DNA from: Devosia algicola
Lineage (GTDB): Bacteria; Pseudomonadota; Alphaproteobacteria; Rhizobiales; Devosiaceae
Assembly (NCBI RefSeq): GCF_028816455.1
Contig: NZ_CP118246.1
Coordinates: 1,116,001 to 1,180,000, forward strand
Direction: 5' to 3'
Length of the DNA stretch: 64,000 nucleotides
Position 1 is the first letter of the stretch, and the number at the start of each line of letters is the position of its first letter. The notes beneath the pieces are model-generated. The model was not told where the DNA came from. It saw only the letters and a list, made by a program, of their open reading frames with translations, and did no database searches. A program made the position numbers and the translations under genes. Shown one piece after another: positions 28,373 through 37,427 of this stretch.

Positions 28373-29349
28373 CTATGCGCGTTTGTAGAGCGTCTTGCCG
28401 GAGCCAAGAGCGCTGTTAATGCTGGATTGAGTGATTGGACCGCCCGTTGCTGCCCGATTGGCACGATACACATCCATGTTCTGGCCTGCGTGTACGTCTG
28501 CATCGAATGAGCGGGACGGGCTACTTGCCGATCTCATCAGGGTCATGGGGCTAGACCCCTGCCCGGTCACGGCCATGACCTGCGATCCACCGGGCTGGAA
28601 CCCTGCAACAGCCGTTGGGGCTGAGCCGATATTCTTGGCCATCAACATTTTACCAATGGCTGTTCTACCGGCCACTGTGCTGAACATGCTGTTCTGAGCG
28701 GCCTTCATGATGGGGTTGGCGTTGCCCTGAATAGCGCCGATAACGTTGTTGATGCCGCCGCCGAGAGAGGCAAACAGGTTATTGCCGGGCTTTTGCGGTG
28801 CTCGCATAATTGGGGGGCTTTTGCCGTGGGTGCATATGCCAAAGCATTGGTTTGGGGCTGTGCGCCCGGAACCATCTTGTTGATAGCCTGCATAGCATCG
28901 CCGTTCTGATACGGCGTCAGATCGATCATTTTCGACACAGCACGCAGGGTTGGCAGATATTTGCTACTGGTGGCGTAACCCGCGTCCGCCACTGCTTTTA
29001 TCTGACCATCAGCAGTCGTTTGGTTGAATACGTCGCTGTATCGAGGGTTGTCCCGCAGGAACTTGGCGTAATCCTCCATGCTGCCATAGAGCGTGTCATA
29101 AGCGCGGAAACTGTCATTGACGGGCACTAGTTTGCCGTTGACTTCCTCATGGGTTGAGACCGTTTGGCCACCCGGCTTGCCATGCGATTTGACGCCAAAA
29201 TAGTTGTTTCCGGCGACTTTCTCGCCCCAGCCTGTTTCCAGCGCCGATTGCGACAGGATGAGATTGGGATCAAGCCCGTATTTTGCCCCGATCTCAATCG
29301 CCGCAGGGGCCAGCTTTTCAATGAAGTTGCTGACTTTTGCTAGTGTCAT
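28373..29349 (-). CDS. Phage glucosaminidase-domain protein (frameshifted)
   Basis: The N-terminal part has a FlgJ/LytD-type glucosaminidase domain: SALETGWGEKVAGNNYFGVKS with the catalytic Glu, followed by FRAYDTLYGSMEDYAKFL. The frame then breaks in a run of six Gs (28812-28817). A missing G there would join it to MRAPQKPGNNLFASLGGG and give 325 residues. Without correction the two parts are separate frames of 218 and 144 residues. It probably degrades peptidoglycan during DNA injection or lysis. Confidence 0.75.
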
Positions 29350-29368
29350 TAGAGTAATCACCCCATAG

Positions 29369-29393
29369 AAAAAGCCCCGGCTTGTGACCGAGG
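29369..29393 (-). terminator. Probable terminator before the glucosaminidase gene
   Basis: On the minus strand CCTCGG and CCGGGG pair, with one G-U, around a 7-base loop, followed by CTTTTTC. It lies 20 bases before the glucosaminidase start codon. Confidence 0.55.
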
Positions 29394-29416
29394 TGAAAAC
29401 AGGTTATTTGTGCGGA

Positions 29417-29620
29417 ATGAAAGAGATCGACTTAGAGCCGAAAGACTACAAAGCAACCCCGATCAAGGGGGAGCCGTTCTTTGCACCGGGCGGGCTAAAG
29501 TTGCTGGTGTTGTTTTTTCTAATGCTCGCAATTGGGATTGGGGTTTCAATCCTCACCTCGCCTTTTGGGCAATTAGGCTATTGGCTTAGTTGTAAATTCC
29601 TAACCCACACTTGTAGCTAG
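29417..29620 (+). CDS. Small membrane protein on the strand opposite to the late genes
   Basis: The 67-residue protein starts MKEIDLEPKDYKATPIKGEP and has one long hydrophobic helix (LLVLFFLMLAIGIGVSILT), ending in a cysteine-containing tail. It is the only plus-strand gene among the leftward late genes, and its stop overlaps the convergent neighbour's stop by four bases. Such inverted single genes in phage late regions are often morons expressed from the prophage. The ribosome-binding site is weak and a GTG upstream is also possible. Confidence 0.5.
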   Translation: MKEIDLEPKDYKATPIKGEPFFAPGGLKLLVLFFLMLAIGIGVSILTSPFGQLGYWLSCKFLTHTCS

Positions 29621-31257
29621 TATCCAGCCAGTGCCCTTGCAATCGCGGGGTTGATCTTGGGTGCCTCAACACCCTGCCCCGCAATGAGCGCTTGCACAGT
29701 CGGCGCAATAGCTGGATTGGCCTTGACTGGCGCTTGACCCGCCATAAGGGCCTGAACAATAGCGTTCCGGGCGTTACCAGCCTGCATAGCCGTTGCAGCC
29801 TGCCGCGCTGCCAAACCTGTGCCCATAGTGACCGCACCAGCGGCAGCGCCCACCCCCGGCCCGCCCACGGCATTGCCCACGGCAAACGGAACGCCAAATC
29901 CTGCGCCCATACTGACAACGCCGGTTGGTGCGGCCTTTCCAACAAATCGCAGAATGTTCTCGACAGGCCCGCCATTGGCAACACGCCTGATCGCATCAAT
30001 TTCCGGCTGCGTCAGCCCTTTCAACTGCCCTTTGATGATTTGACGGTCAAGGCCCCGGAATTCGGTGCGCAAGGCATTTTCAAAGCCAGACCCGGAGAAC
30101 TGACCGGCTCGCGACCGGGCCAATTCGATAGCCGTCTGGATGGCCTCACCCTTCTTGGCGCGGCTATAAATCTGGTTGGCAACGCTTATTTCAGGAGCCA
30201 ACGGGTCAAGAAACTGGTCGAACTGGTCCAGCATTATTGTCGCAATGCGGCGTTCCCCCGGTTCGTTACTCTTGGCTGCGTCAGACAATACCTTGCGGAC
30301 AGCTTGGGCTTGCGCCACGTCCATAGTCCCATTGGAGAAGTCATCAAAAGTTTTGAGCGTCTCCGCAATGCGGGGGTATGATGAATTCACTCGCCCCGTA
30401 GGCGTGATTAAACCCTCATTGGTGGCAATACCCTTCATAGTCTGGTTTAGGGCTTGCGTGGCCGGTTGCGGGGCCACAGCACCATTAGCACGGGCTTTGT
30501 CGTATAGCGCTCCGGCCTCGGCCTTCAGACTTTCAACGGTTGGTACTTTCCCGGCGGCGGACTTGCTGGCGATAGCCCCGCCCAACGCCCCAAGGAACCC
30601 ACCGGCACCGGCACCCCAGCCCGCGCCACTTACCGCCTGATTGATCCTATCATTCATATCGGTGCCGCTACCGAACCCATGAGCCGCAGCATAAGCCGCC
30701 CCCTCGGCAGCGCCACGAGTGGCCATGGAACCAACAGTCGGGGCGGCCCCCTTCATCAGGCTCAACCCGGCTCTTGATAGAGAAAGCCCATTGCCAACGG
30801 CACCAACAATATTCCCGACTGTTGCCTCATTGGGATTGGACTGCGCAAGCTGTTCATCAATCTTGCGGTAGTGGTCCAAGCCTTCATTGAAGGCCCTGCC
30901 CGGATCGACGCCTTGCCCCTGAACAGCATCACGCGCCATCAGAAACGGCGTGCGCAAACCAGCCTGTATTTCATCGTTCAGCCCAAAGGTCATGCCCTGC
31001 ATTGCCCCGCTTTGGGCGGCATTCAGGCCACGGCCAACCTTGGCAAGGACACTATCATCAACCGGCGCTTGTGCGGGCCGACCACGGTCTAGCGGCTGAT
31101 AACGCGGATCATAACCGCCATTCACGCCGGGTACGGGCAAATCCATGCTGTTCGTATCGGCAACCTGCGGCTGCGATGCCTGGCTGGCATTTGCTGCCGC
31201 CTGCCGCGCTTTAGCCATCGCAATAGCGCGGCGTTGAGCAATACTCATCTCTACCAT
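29617..31257 (-). CDS. Phage internal virion (ejection) protein
   Basis: The 546-residue protein has a Gln/Ala-rich helical N-terminus, a central region with glycine-rich hydrophobic stretches (GAGWGAGAGGFLGALGGAIA), a long helical part and another hydrophobic segment near the C-terminus. Composition and position after the head-completion genes match P22 gp16/gp20-type proteins that form the DNA ejection channel. The ATG at 31257 has AGAGGA upstream and overlaps the previous gene by seven bases. Confidence 0.7.
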   Translation of the reverse strand: MVEMSIAQRRAIAMAKARQAAANASQASQPQVADTNSMDLPVPGVNGGYDPRYQPLDRGRPAQAPVDDSVLAKVGRGLNAAQSGAMQGMTFGLNDEIQAGLRTPFLMARDAVQGQGVDPGRAFNEGLDHYRKIDEQLAQSNPNEATVGNIVGAVGNGLSLSRAGLSLMKGAAPTVGSMATRGAAEGAAYAAAHGFGSGTDMNDRINQAVSGAGWGAGAGGFLGALGGAIASKSAAGKVPTVESLKAEAGALYDKARANGAVAPQPATQALNQTMKGIATNEGLITPTGRVNSSYPRIAETLKTFDDFSNGTMDVAQAQAVRKVLSDAAKSNEPGERRIATIMLDQFDQFLDPLAPEISVANQIYSRAKKGEAIQTAIELARSRAGQFSGSGFENALRTEFRGLDRQIIKGQLKGLTQPEIDAIRRVANGGPVENILRFVGKAAPTGVVSMGAGFGVPFAVGNAVGGPGVGAAAGAVTMGTGLAARQAATAMQAGNARNAIVQALMAGQAPVKANPAIAPTVQALIAGQGVEAPKINPAIARALAGY

Positions 31258-32456
31258 AGCGCACGATCCTCTGGGGACATGTAAGGCCATAGGGCCGGAT
31301 CGCCGCCCCAATCATCGGGCGGAGTTTCGGCATTGTAATCAGCTTCGCCCGCAGGCTTATCCTGCTTCGGACCATTGATGATTTCATCGTAAATGCGTTG
31401 GACGCGCTTGAGATTATAGGCCAGATCATCGGCATTACTGGTTGCCAGCGAACCAATGGCAGATTGAAGCAGTTTGTTCTCTTGTTCGGAAACTTGTCCC
31501 AATGCGCCGCCCGTTGGTGAAGCATCGCGCATCTGCTGCAACTTATCAAAGCCGGAGTTGGCCTTTACCGTATCAAGCAGGTTATTGAGCCGATCAGCCG
31601 AACTGCCCTTGAGGTTGCCCATAAGTTGGCCCAGAACGCCAGTTGTCCAAGTCGGGTCTTTGTCCAGCGTGGCCAAAGCGCGGTCAATGTCCTCAACCAC
31701 AATGTTGCCATTGCGTGAAGTCATGGCAGACTTATCCTGCGCGGCCTGTGCGGCTTTGGCGACGTCCAGTGCTGCGGGCGAACCCGGAACCGGGGCAGCG
31801 GTCGGCAACCCTGTTGCTGGATCAATCTTGGGCTTGCCGCTCTCGTCCAGAACATATCCATAATCGGTCGATAGCTTGCCAAGCCCCGGCGTGCCATCAC
31901 CGATATTGATCGTCTGCCCGCTGCCGCCAACCGCCTTGATCTGCCCGTCTGGCGCGCGCTGGTAGGTGCCATCCGGCAGGCCCATTGCTTTGGCGTCATC
32001 CGGCGAAATCATCTGATAGGTTGGATCAGGTACGGGATTTTGCAGCGCATCTAGCTGGGCTTGCTTATACTGCATATCGAGTTGTGAAGATGGATCGTTC
32101 TGCTTCATTTCCTGCCCAAGAAGGGCCTGAACGATAGCACTGGAACCGGGGTCCGATGTTACCCACTCATTGCCCAATGCGCCGCCAATATCAGCCATGG
32201 TCGGGTCAGGGTTGCCAAGAAGGGCGTCCATAATAGCTTTGCGGGACGTTGCGCCTTCCGCTGCCCCTGCGTCGGCGCGCGAGTTCATCGAATTGGCAAG
32301 CAAGGCCTCTCCAACGCGGTTTAGCCCCTCGCCCACGTTACGAGGCGCACCACTACGTGCGGCCAGTGCTGCTGCAATCTCCGATTGGCGCTTGATACTG
32401 GACGGGCTGGCCTTTTGCCCCCCAGCGCCCCACGTGAACGGGTTCTGAAACGCCAT
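31251..32456 (-). CDS. Phage structural (ejection) protein, unknown family
   Basis: The 401-residue protein is rich in Ala, Gln, Asp and Gly. It opens MAFQNPFTWGAGGQKASP and ends PALWPYMSPEDRALW. No enzyme motif is seen. It starts on the same base at which its upstream neighbour ends, and lies in the P22-like ejection-protein block. Confidence 0.7.
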   Translation of the reverse strand: MAFQNPFTWGAGGQKASPSSIKRQSEIAAALAARSGAPRNVGEGLNRVGEALLANSMNSRADAGAAEGATSRKAIMDALLGNPDPTMADIGGALGNEWVTSDPGSSAIVQALLGQEMKQNDPSSQLDMQYKQAQLDALQNPVPDPTYQMISPDDAKAMGLPDGTYQRAPDGQIKAVGGSGQTINIGDGTPGLGKLSTDYGYVLDESGKPKIDPATGLPTAAPVPGSPAALDVAKAAQAAQDKSAMTSRNGNIVVEDIDRALATLDKDPTWTTGVLGQLMGNLKGSSADRLNNLLDTVKANSGFDKLQQMRDASPTGGALGQVSEQENKLLQSAIGSLATSNADDLAYNLKRVQRIYDEIINGPKQDKPAGEADYNAETPPDDWGGDPALWPYMSPEDRALW

Positions 32457-33448
32457 TATGATGCCCTCCGCCGGCCAAGCTTCATCAACCCACCGTAATT
32501 TACTTTCCTGTAGCCGCTGGGGTCCATTTCAACCAGTTTGGGGTGCTTACGCTCCAATTCCTGAGCGATAACGCCAACATCATGCCCGCTACCGTCTTTC
32601 CAATCCCATTCCTTGACCGGAACGCCTGCGATTTTCTCGCCGGTTGAGCGAATGTTGGTCTTCAGATCCCGATCAGAGAATGCCATTAGCGCATTAGCAC
32701 CCAGCCCGAATAGACCGCCCATGGTACTGTTGTACTGCCCCATTTGCTGGTTATAGGCGTTCATCTGGCCATTGTAGGCCCCTTGGGTAATCCCGGCCAC
32801 GTCCGTGCCTGCCATGCCGGTTTGCGGGGTGCTGCCGAATTGAGGGGATTGCACCTGCGAGCCAGAGGCAAGCCCGATAATCTCGTTCAATGGCTGGTTT
32901 CGCTCGGTCAGCGCGTCTTGAACAGCTTGGCTGTGACCATTCAGAATAAGCTGATTGCGCGCATCATTCTCATTGTTGCTGATCTGGGTTTGGGCGGTGT
33001 TATAATTGTCCGAACCCAAGCGAATGCCGCGATTGGCAAGACTGGCCTCTTGGGCCTCACGCTGCTGCGCCAGCATCGGTTCTAGCCGCTTGTTGGCCAA
33101 CTCGATGGTGCGGGCCTCGGTGGCGTCATTGCTCAGAGAAAACGGCTTGTCGAGCAAACCGCCAAGACGGTCTGACTGCTGCTGTCCCAAGGTCGCAAGG
33201 TTCTGTTGCGTGCCAATGCCCGTATTATAAAGTTTCTGCTGCTCAGGGCTTAGCGTCGTGGTAGCCGTGAATTTTGGCGTACCATCGGCCCAAGTACCGT
33301 TCTGGCTATAGGTCAAGCTGCCTTGCGGCGTATTTTGGTTGATCGCGTTGAGGCCGGTTTGTGCGATAGCCGTTTCCTTGTTGGAAGCGGTCTGCGCATT
33401 GGCGGTTGCAACGGGATCTGGGGCTTGTGGAGTGGATGGCTTGCCCAA
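32456..33448 (-). CDS. Phage virion protein with C-terminal S74 chaperone domain
   Basis: The 330-residue protein has a helical Asn/Gln-rich body and the C-terminal signature SDRDLKTNIRSTG followed by WDWKDGSGHDVGVIAQELE. This is the peptidase S74 intramolecular chaperone found on tail spikes, and the Ser of SDRDLK would be the self-cleavage residue. The domain usually ends trimeric fibres, so its presence on a protein in the ejection block is notable. Confidence 0.8.
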   Translation of the reverse strand: MGKPSTPQAPDPVATANAQTASNKETAIAQTGLNAINQNTPQGSLTYSQNGTWADGTPKFTATTTLSPEQQKLYNTGIGTQQNLATLGQQQSDRLGGLLDKPFSLSNDATEARTIELANKRLEPMLAQQREAQEASLANRGIRLGSDNYNTAQTQISNNENDARNQLILNGHSQAVQDALTERNQPLNEIIGLASGSQVQSPQFGSTPQTGMAGTDVAGITQGAYNGQMNAYNQQMGQYNSTMGGLFGLGANALMAFSDRDLKTNIRSTGEKIAGVPVKEWDWKDGSGHDVGVIAQELERKHPKLVEMDPSGYRKVNYGGLMKLGRRRAS

Positions 33449-33452
33449 TGGA

Positions 33453-33884
33453 CTATCTCCTATTCAATTTATGGCTGCGCCATGTGTCGTCAGTGAGCGT
33501 AAACACCCATTCCGCCTCGTCACGACCCCGTAGGCGGGGGATTAGATAGCCGGTGAACCCGAACCGCTCGGCAATGCGAACCATGCGCCTGTTGCGCTCG
33601 GAAACGCGCATGACGACGATCTGGCAATTCAGTTGATCAAATACATAGCCAAAGATGGCCCGGATCATTTTCGGGGCCAGCCAACGGGGTGAGGTTCCAG
33701 CGCTAGACATTTCAATGACGCCGCAAGGCTCGTGCCAGTTATGGAAAACCGTGCCGCCGATCAGCTTGCCGTTGTCGAGAACGCCAATCGCGGTTGGGTT
33801 GTTAAATCCCGCCTCGCAGCCAGGGATATGCGCCGCGACCCACCGGGCAACGGTTTCATTGTGGCCATAAAGTAGATCGACCAT
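33453..33884 (-). CDS. GNAT-like acetyltransferase in the head gene cluster
   Basis: The 143-residue protein shows a GNAT-type pattern: KLIGGTVFHNW, followed by MSSAGTSPRWLAPKMIRAIFGYVF and then SERNRRMVRIAERFGF, which resembles the acetyl-CoA site and following helix. Small GNAT proteins are common beside head genes of alphaproteobacterial phages. The substrate is unknown. It abuts the gp10-like gene. Confidence 0.75.
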   Translation of the reverse strand: MVDLLYGHNETVARWVAAHIPGCEAGFNNPTAIGVLDNGKLIGGTVFHNWHEPCGVIEMSSAGTSPRWLAPKMIRAIFGYVFDQLNCQIVVMRVSERNRRMVRIAERFGFTGYLIPRLRGRDEAEWVFTLTDDTWRSHKLNRR

Positions 33885-35488
33885 CAGACAGCAACGCCGC
33901 CCGGTTCAAATAGAACCTCAAACACGACCAACTCAGCCGATGGGGCTGATGTTGATCCGCTCACAACCTGCAGAATTGGCGCGTGGCTGAAACCCGATAT
34001 GCCAATCGTTACCCAATAGGTTTGCGAGGTGTAATAGTTCGCTCCGGTGTCCCATTTGGCAACGTCCCAGAGGCCAACGTCCCATTCGCCGGGGCTATCG
34101 GTAATAGTGGCTGCATTGGGATAGGCTGGTAGATTGTTCTGATAGTCGGTCGTGACCGACAGTTGCGGGGTAAATGCCGACTTGGTTCGGAAAATTGCCC
34201 TCGCCTGCAAGACAGTCTTATCTTGCCCCAAGCGGCCCAAATGGTCATTGTGCCCGACATAGGTGTAATAGATCAGTTCGCCATCATCAGTACCGGTAAT
34301 ATCGGCTTGCATCAGTGTTCCGGCATTGGTACCGAAATAAACACTGTCATCGTGAAGGGCCATGCAGCGGGTATTCCAGCCCGTTACCTTTGACCAAGCG
34401 CCCGTTTCAAGGTTAACTGCAAAGCAGATCGGCGGCGTGACCGTCTCGACAGCGGTTACCGGGCAACTGACATAGGCAATATTTCGGCTGGTCCACTTGA
34501 CGATTTCCCATGGTAGGGTGCGGCGTTCCAGAACCTCTGCTTGCCAGTCGGGTTGAATGTTCCGGCTGATGGCGGCTAGGGCCAAAGCTGCCGGGTCTTT
34601 TTGCTTGATTGCCGACATTGGAATAAGACCGATCTCGGTCAGCACCAGCAAATCACCGCCGACGCGCAAATAGGCGTTTTTGCCCAATGGTGGCGATGCA
34701 TCGTAAAGCCCGATTATGCCCCAATCGTCTAGCGCGGGATCGCTATTATAAACCGCAAATTCTCCCTCCGTTGAAGCAAAGACAATTACCTCATTCGGCC
34801 CTAGGCCTGCATCAAATGACCATGTAGCTGTGAACAGGAGCGCCCCGCCCTTGCGGAAAACGCCGGTCAAGGAAACCTTGCTCGCGGCCCCGCCAATGCT
34901 ATCAGTCGGCAGATACCATGCGTTCATTGTCCCGGCTTCGACAAACCATTGCCGGTTGCGGTAAACGTTCACATGGCTCAAATTGCTGGTCGTGACTGCG
35001 GTAATTGCCGGTGTTGACGATCCATCAATCGACGCCCATGCCGAACCATCATAAAGCTGCAAATCGTCAGTGCCGTTAACCACCGACATGTAGTTACCGC
35101 CCGATGTAGGGAAGTTGGCAAACGAATAGTAATTGCTGGTCTGGCCCGACACGTCAGCCGTTGGAACGGTAGTGGTGCTGGCTGGTGCGGTCAGTTCAAT
35201 GATCTTGCCATCGGCGGCGGCGAACATTTTTCGCGTTGCAGAGCCAATATAGGTAATCAGGCTTTCAAGCGGTTCGGTGGTTGATGCCGTGCCGTGCTTG
35301 CGCGAGCCAGATCGCATTTTGATCCCGGTTGTGGTCGGATACCAGTTCTCAAGGATTTGAGCAGCGCCAACCGGAGCAGCCGCCAGATTGGTTGCTGAAA
35401 TCCATCCGCGAGTTGGCGCAACAAACGGCTTTGGCGTGAACGTCTGGGGGCGCTTTTTTGCTGGCTTACGGGCACCTTGTGCAAGCAT
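33884..35488 (-). CDS. Phage head-completion protein, P22 gp10-like
   Basis: The 534-residue protein is beta-rich with a conserved-looking N-terminal NWYPTTTGIKMRSGSRKHGT segment and repeated strand-turn units. Such proteins seal the portal and hold the packaged DNA. The ATG at 35488 overlaps the stop of the gp4-like gene (TAATG) and is preferred to an open-frame extension of ten codons. Confidence 0.7.
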   Translation of the reverse strand: MLAQGARKPAKKRPQTFTPKPFVAPTRGWISATNLAAAPVGAAQILENWYPTTTGIKMRSGSRKHGTASTTEPLESLITYIGSATRKMFAAADGKIIELTAPASTTTVPTADVSGQTSNYYSFANFPTSGGNYMSVVNGTDDLQLYDGSAWASIDGSSTPAITAVTTSNLSHVNVYRNRQWFVEAGTMNAWYLPTDSIGGAASKVSLTGVFRKGGALLFTATWSFDAGLGPNEVIVFASTEGEFAVYNSDPALDDWGIIGLYDASPPLGKNAYLRVGGDLLVLTEIGLIPMSAIKQKDPAALALAAISRNIQPDWQAEVLERRTLPWEIVKWTSRNIAYVSCPVTAVETVTPPICFAVNLETGAWSKVTGWNTRCMALHDDSVYFGTNAGTLMQADITGTDDGELIYYTYVGHNDHLGRLGQDKTVLQARAIFRTKSAFTPQLSVTTDYQNNLPAYPNAATITDSPGEWDVGLWDVAKWDTGANYYTSQTYWVTIGISGFSHAPILQVVSGSTSAPSAELVVFEVLFEPGGVAV

Positions 35489-36189
35489 TACGAAACCCCG
35501 CTGATAGTACCTGGCCAAGCAACGTTCATGCCGCGTGTTGAGTGGCGTCCCGATACGATGGGCTTGCCACCACCGTCCTTGTCGATCATGCGGTTTAGAA
35601 TGATATTGAAATCATTCATTTCCTCTTCATAGGATTGCTGCTTGGCCTGCTTCCATTTGTAGATAATGGCGAGGCGCAGCAAATCCTCATTGAGCCGGAA
35701 AACATCGCTGTCGATGGTGAAGGCGGGTTTGAATGTCGTGCCATCGGCGGCAACCACCGGCAGGTTCTTGATATAGAAAAACTTGGCCGTGTCGCCCGTT
35801 GCCATGGTGTCGAGAATTTGCACCTGATCGCCGTAAATGGTCCACGACCCGGTGACCTGAGTATAGGGGATGGTCAGCAGTTCAAGCCATTTGTCAGAGT
35901 CAAGAATGTGGTTCATTGCCCACAGATACCTGCTGGACCATAGGCTTGCGGTCTTGAGCATTCGGTCATAGTCCGTTGGCAGATCAAACCCGACCTTGGT
36001 TGCGTCCCCGGTCATTGTGGCGATGGCCTTGAGTTTTTGCCAATCGTGGGCTTCTTTGATGGCCAGCACTGCGTCAGCAATGACGCCTTGCAGTGCCAGC
36101 ATGTCCCTATCGGTTGACCCATAGATTACCGTAGGTCGAGCAATGCCGATCTTTGTCGATAGTGTCTGGCAAACCGATAGGATGCTCAT
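35488..36189 (-). CDS. Phage portal-adaptor protein, P22 gp4-like
   Basis: The 233-residue protein has an N-terminal helical domain (LQGVIADAVLAIKEAHDWQKL) followed by a beta region and a final helical part with RLAIIYKWKQAKQQSYEEEM. This order is shared by gp4-type adaptors that bind the portal. It sits between the coat-region genes and the gp10-like gene, as in P22-like phages. Confidence 0.72.
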   Translation of the reverse strand: MSILSVCQTLSTKIGIARPTVIYGSTDRDMLALQGVIADAVLAIKEAHDWQKLKAIATMTGDATKVGFDLPTDYDRMLKTASLWSSRYLWAMNHILDSDKWLELLTIPYTQVTGSWTIYGDQVQILDTMATGDTAKFFYIKNLPVVAADGTTFKPAFTIDSDVFRLNEDLLRLAIIYKWKQAKQQSYEEEMNDFNIILNRMIDKDGGGKPIVSGRHSTRGMNVAWPGTISGVS

Positions 36190-36850
36190 TTATGCGGCTT
36201 CCTGATTGTCGAGAAGTTCGCGCAACTTTGCCGCACCGGCCTTGTGGTGGTAGCTGATGCCCTTGGCGTCCAGTTCGGCGCGCAGGGCGATAACCTCATC
36301 ATCGACCGGCTTTGTGGTGCCCTGCAGCATTGCTTCCATGGCCTCCATACGCTCTTGCATTTCGGCAATCTTGCGATCCTTGGCGGCTTCACGCTCGGCG
36401 GCGGCTGCTGCCCCGCTATTCTCAAGATAGAGCCGCGCCAGCATCCTGCAATTCGCGGGTGTTGGGCAGTCGGACCTTCGAGCGAATGGTGTCGGTCATG
36501 TCGCGGACCTGTTCGACCGATCGGATGCCGACAAGGCGGAACACGTCTGCCTGTTCTGGGGTAATCCCCGGCCATGCAGCCAATGGCGTGCCGTTCAAAG
36601 GCACTTCGCGGCCTTCTTTCCATGCCCTATAGGCTGGTTCGATGGTGGCCCAGATAAAGCCCATATGGTTCAGCTTCTCGCCGCCATTCGCGCCCTCAGG
36701 CAGTTTGACGTTGGCAGGGTTGAGGTGGTCAACGCGCTCTGTGTTGCTCATTGATTGCGGAGCATGGGTTGGAACCCACGTGACCCAATCGACAGGATCT
36801 CCGCTCTTGGTGTATTTCTGGGTAAAACCAGTAATCAAAATATCAGCCAC
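36190..36850 (-). CDS. Phage head-region protein, unknown function (one frameshift)
   Basis: The first 141 residues include PGITPEQADVFRLVGIRSVEQV, a helix-hairpin-helix-like stretch. The frame ends after TRELQDAGA, while the other frame continues LYLENSGAAAAAEREAAKDR into a coiled coil and a C-terminal helical region (KGISYHHKAGAAKLRELL). One extra base at GAGCCG (36430-36435) accounts for the break. Correction gives 219 residues. The C-terminal motif resembles small phage HeH/LEM-like domains. Confidence 0.7.
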
Positions 36851-36884
36851 GACGCTAATCTCCGTTTGGAAGGTGGAACAAAAA

Positions 36885-36906
36885 GGCCCCGCACGAATGC
36901 GAGGCC
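36885..36906 (-). terminator. Terminator after the coat-region gene
   Basis: On the minus strand GGCCTCGC and GCGGGGCC form an 8-bp stem with one G-U wobble and a 6-base loop, followed by TTTTTGTT. It probably limits transcription beyond the abundant coat proteins. Confidence 0.8.
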
Positions 36907-36929
36907 CAAGGTTTGGGTATGCCCTAAGG

Positions 36930-37415
36930 TTATGGGCAGGTCAGGAAAACGACCTTGGCCGACGCATCGACAGCAAAAGCACAAACAGCGTCGGTAACGG
37001 CACCAGACACTTTGAGAGTGCTATCACCGGTTCCGGCAGTCAGTGCATTACCATCAGCGCCAGACGTGAGCGAAACAGACAGAGTGGCCTCGCCGCGTGT
37101 CTGTATCCAGCAATAGTCACCGGACGCCGGTGCTGCCTGCAATACGCCAGCCCCAATGCCACCGGAGTCGGTAGCGTCAGAGGTAACGATTGTGGTCTGT
37201 CCGGCAGATGCGCCCGACACGGCGTAGTAAAACGTCATATGCCCAGCGACAGCGGCAACGCCACCAGCGCCGCCGTTATATTGGACAAAGCGGTATTCCT
37301 TGCCGTTGTTGTCAACATAGCGGTCACCAATGCCGGGGACTTTCCCGGACTCGGCACCCGTCATATCGGCTGTGGTGTAGGTTGCGGTCAGGCTTGCGCC
37401 AATAAATGCGGTCAT
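36930..37415 (-). CDS. Phage capsid-associated (decoration-like) protein
   Basis: The 161-residue protein is Gly/Ala/Thr-rich and beta-predicted, with no cysteine-rich or catalytic motif. It follows the coat gene by 12 bases and is followed by a strong terminator, the usual setting for a head decoration protein. Confidence 0.6.
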   Translation of the reverse strand: MTAFIGASLTATYTTADMTGAESGKVPGIGDRYVDNNGKEYRFVQYNGGAGGVAAVAGHMTFYYAVSGASAGQTTIVTSDATDSGGIGAGVLQAAPASGDYCWIQTRGEATLSVSLTSGADGNALTAGTGDSTLKVSGAVTDAVCAFAVDASAKVVFLTCP

Positions 37416-37427
37416 GGTTTTTTCTCC

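Noticed and set aside
28705..28817. Programmed ribosomal frameshift in the glucosaminidase gene
   Set aside because: A slippery G6/C6 run is present, but other genes in the window show the same loss of one base in homopolymers, so an error is the simpler explanation.
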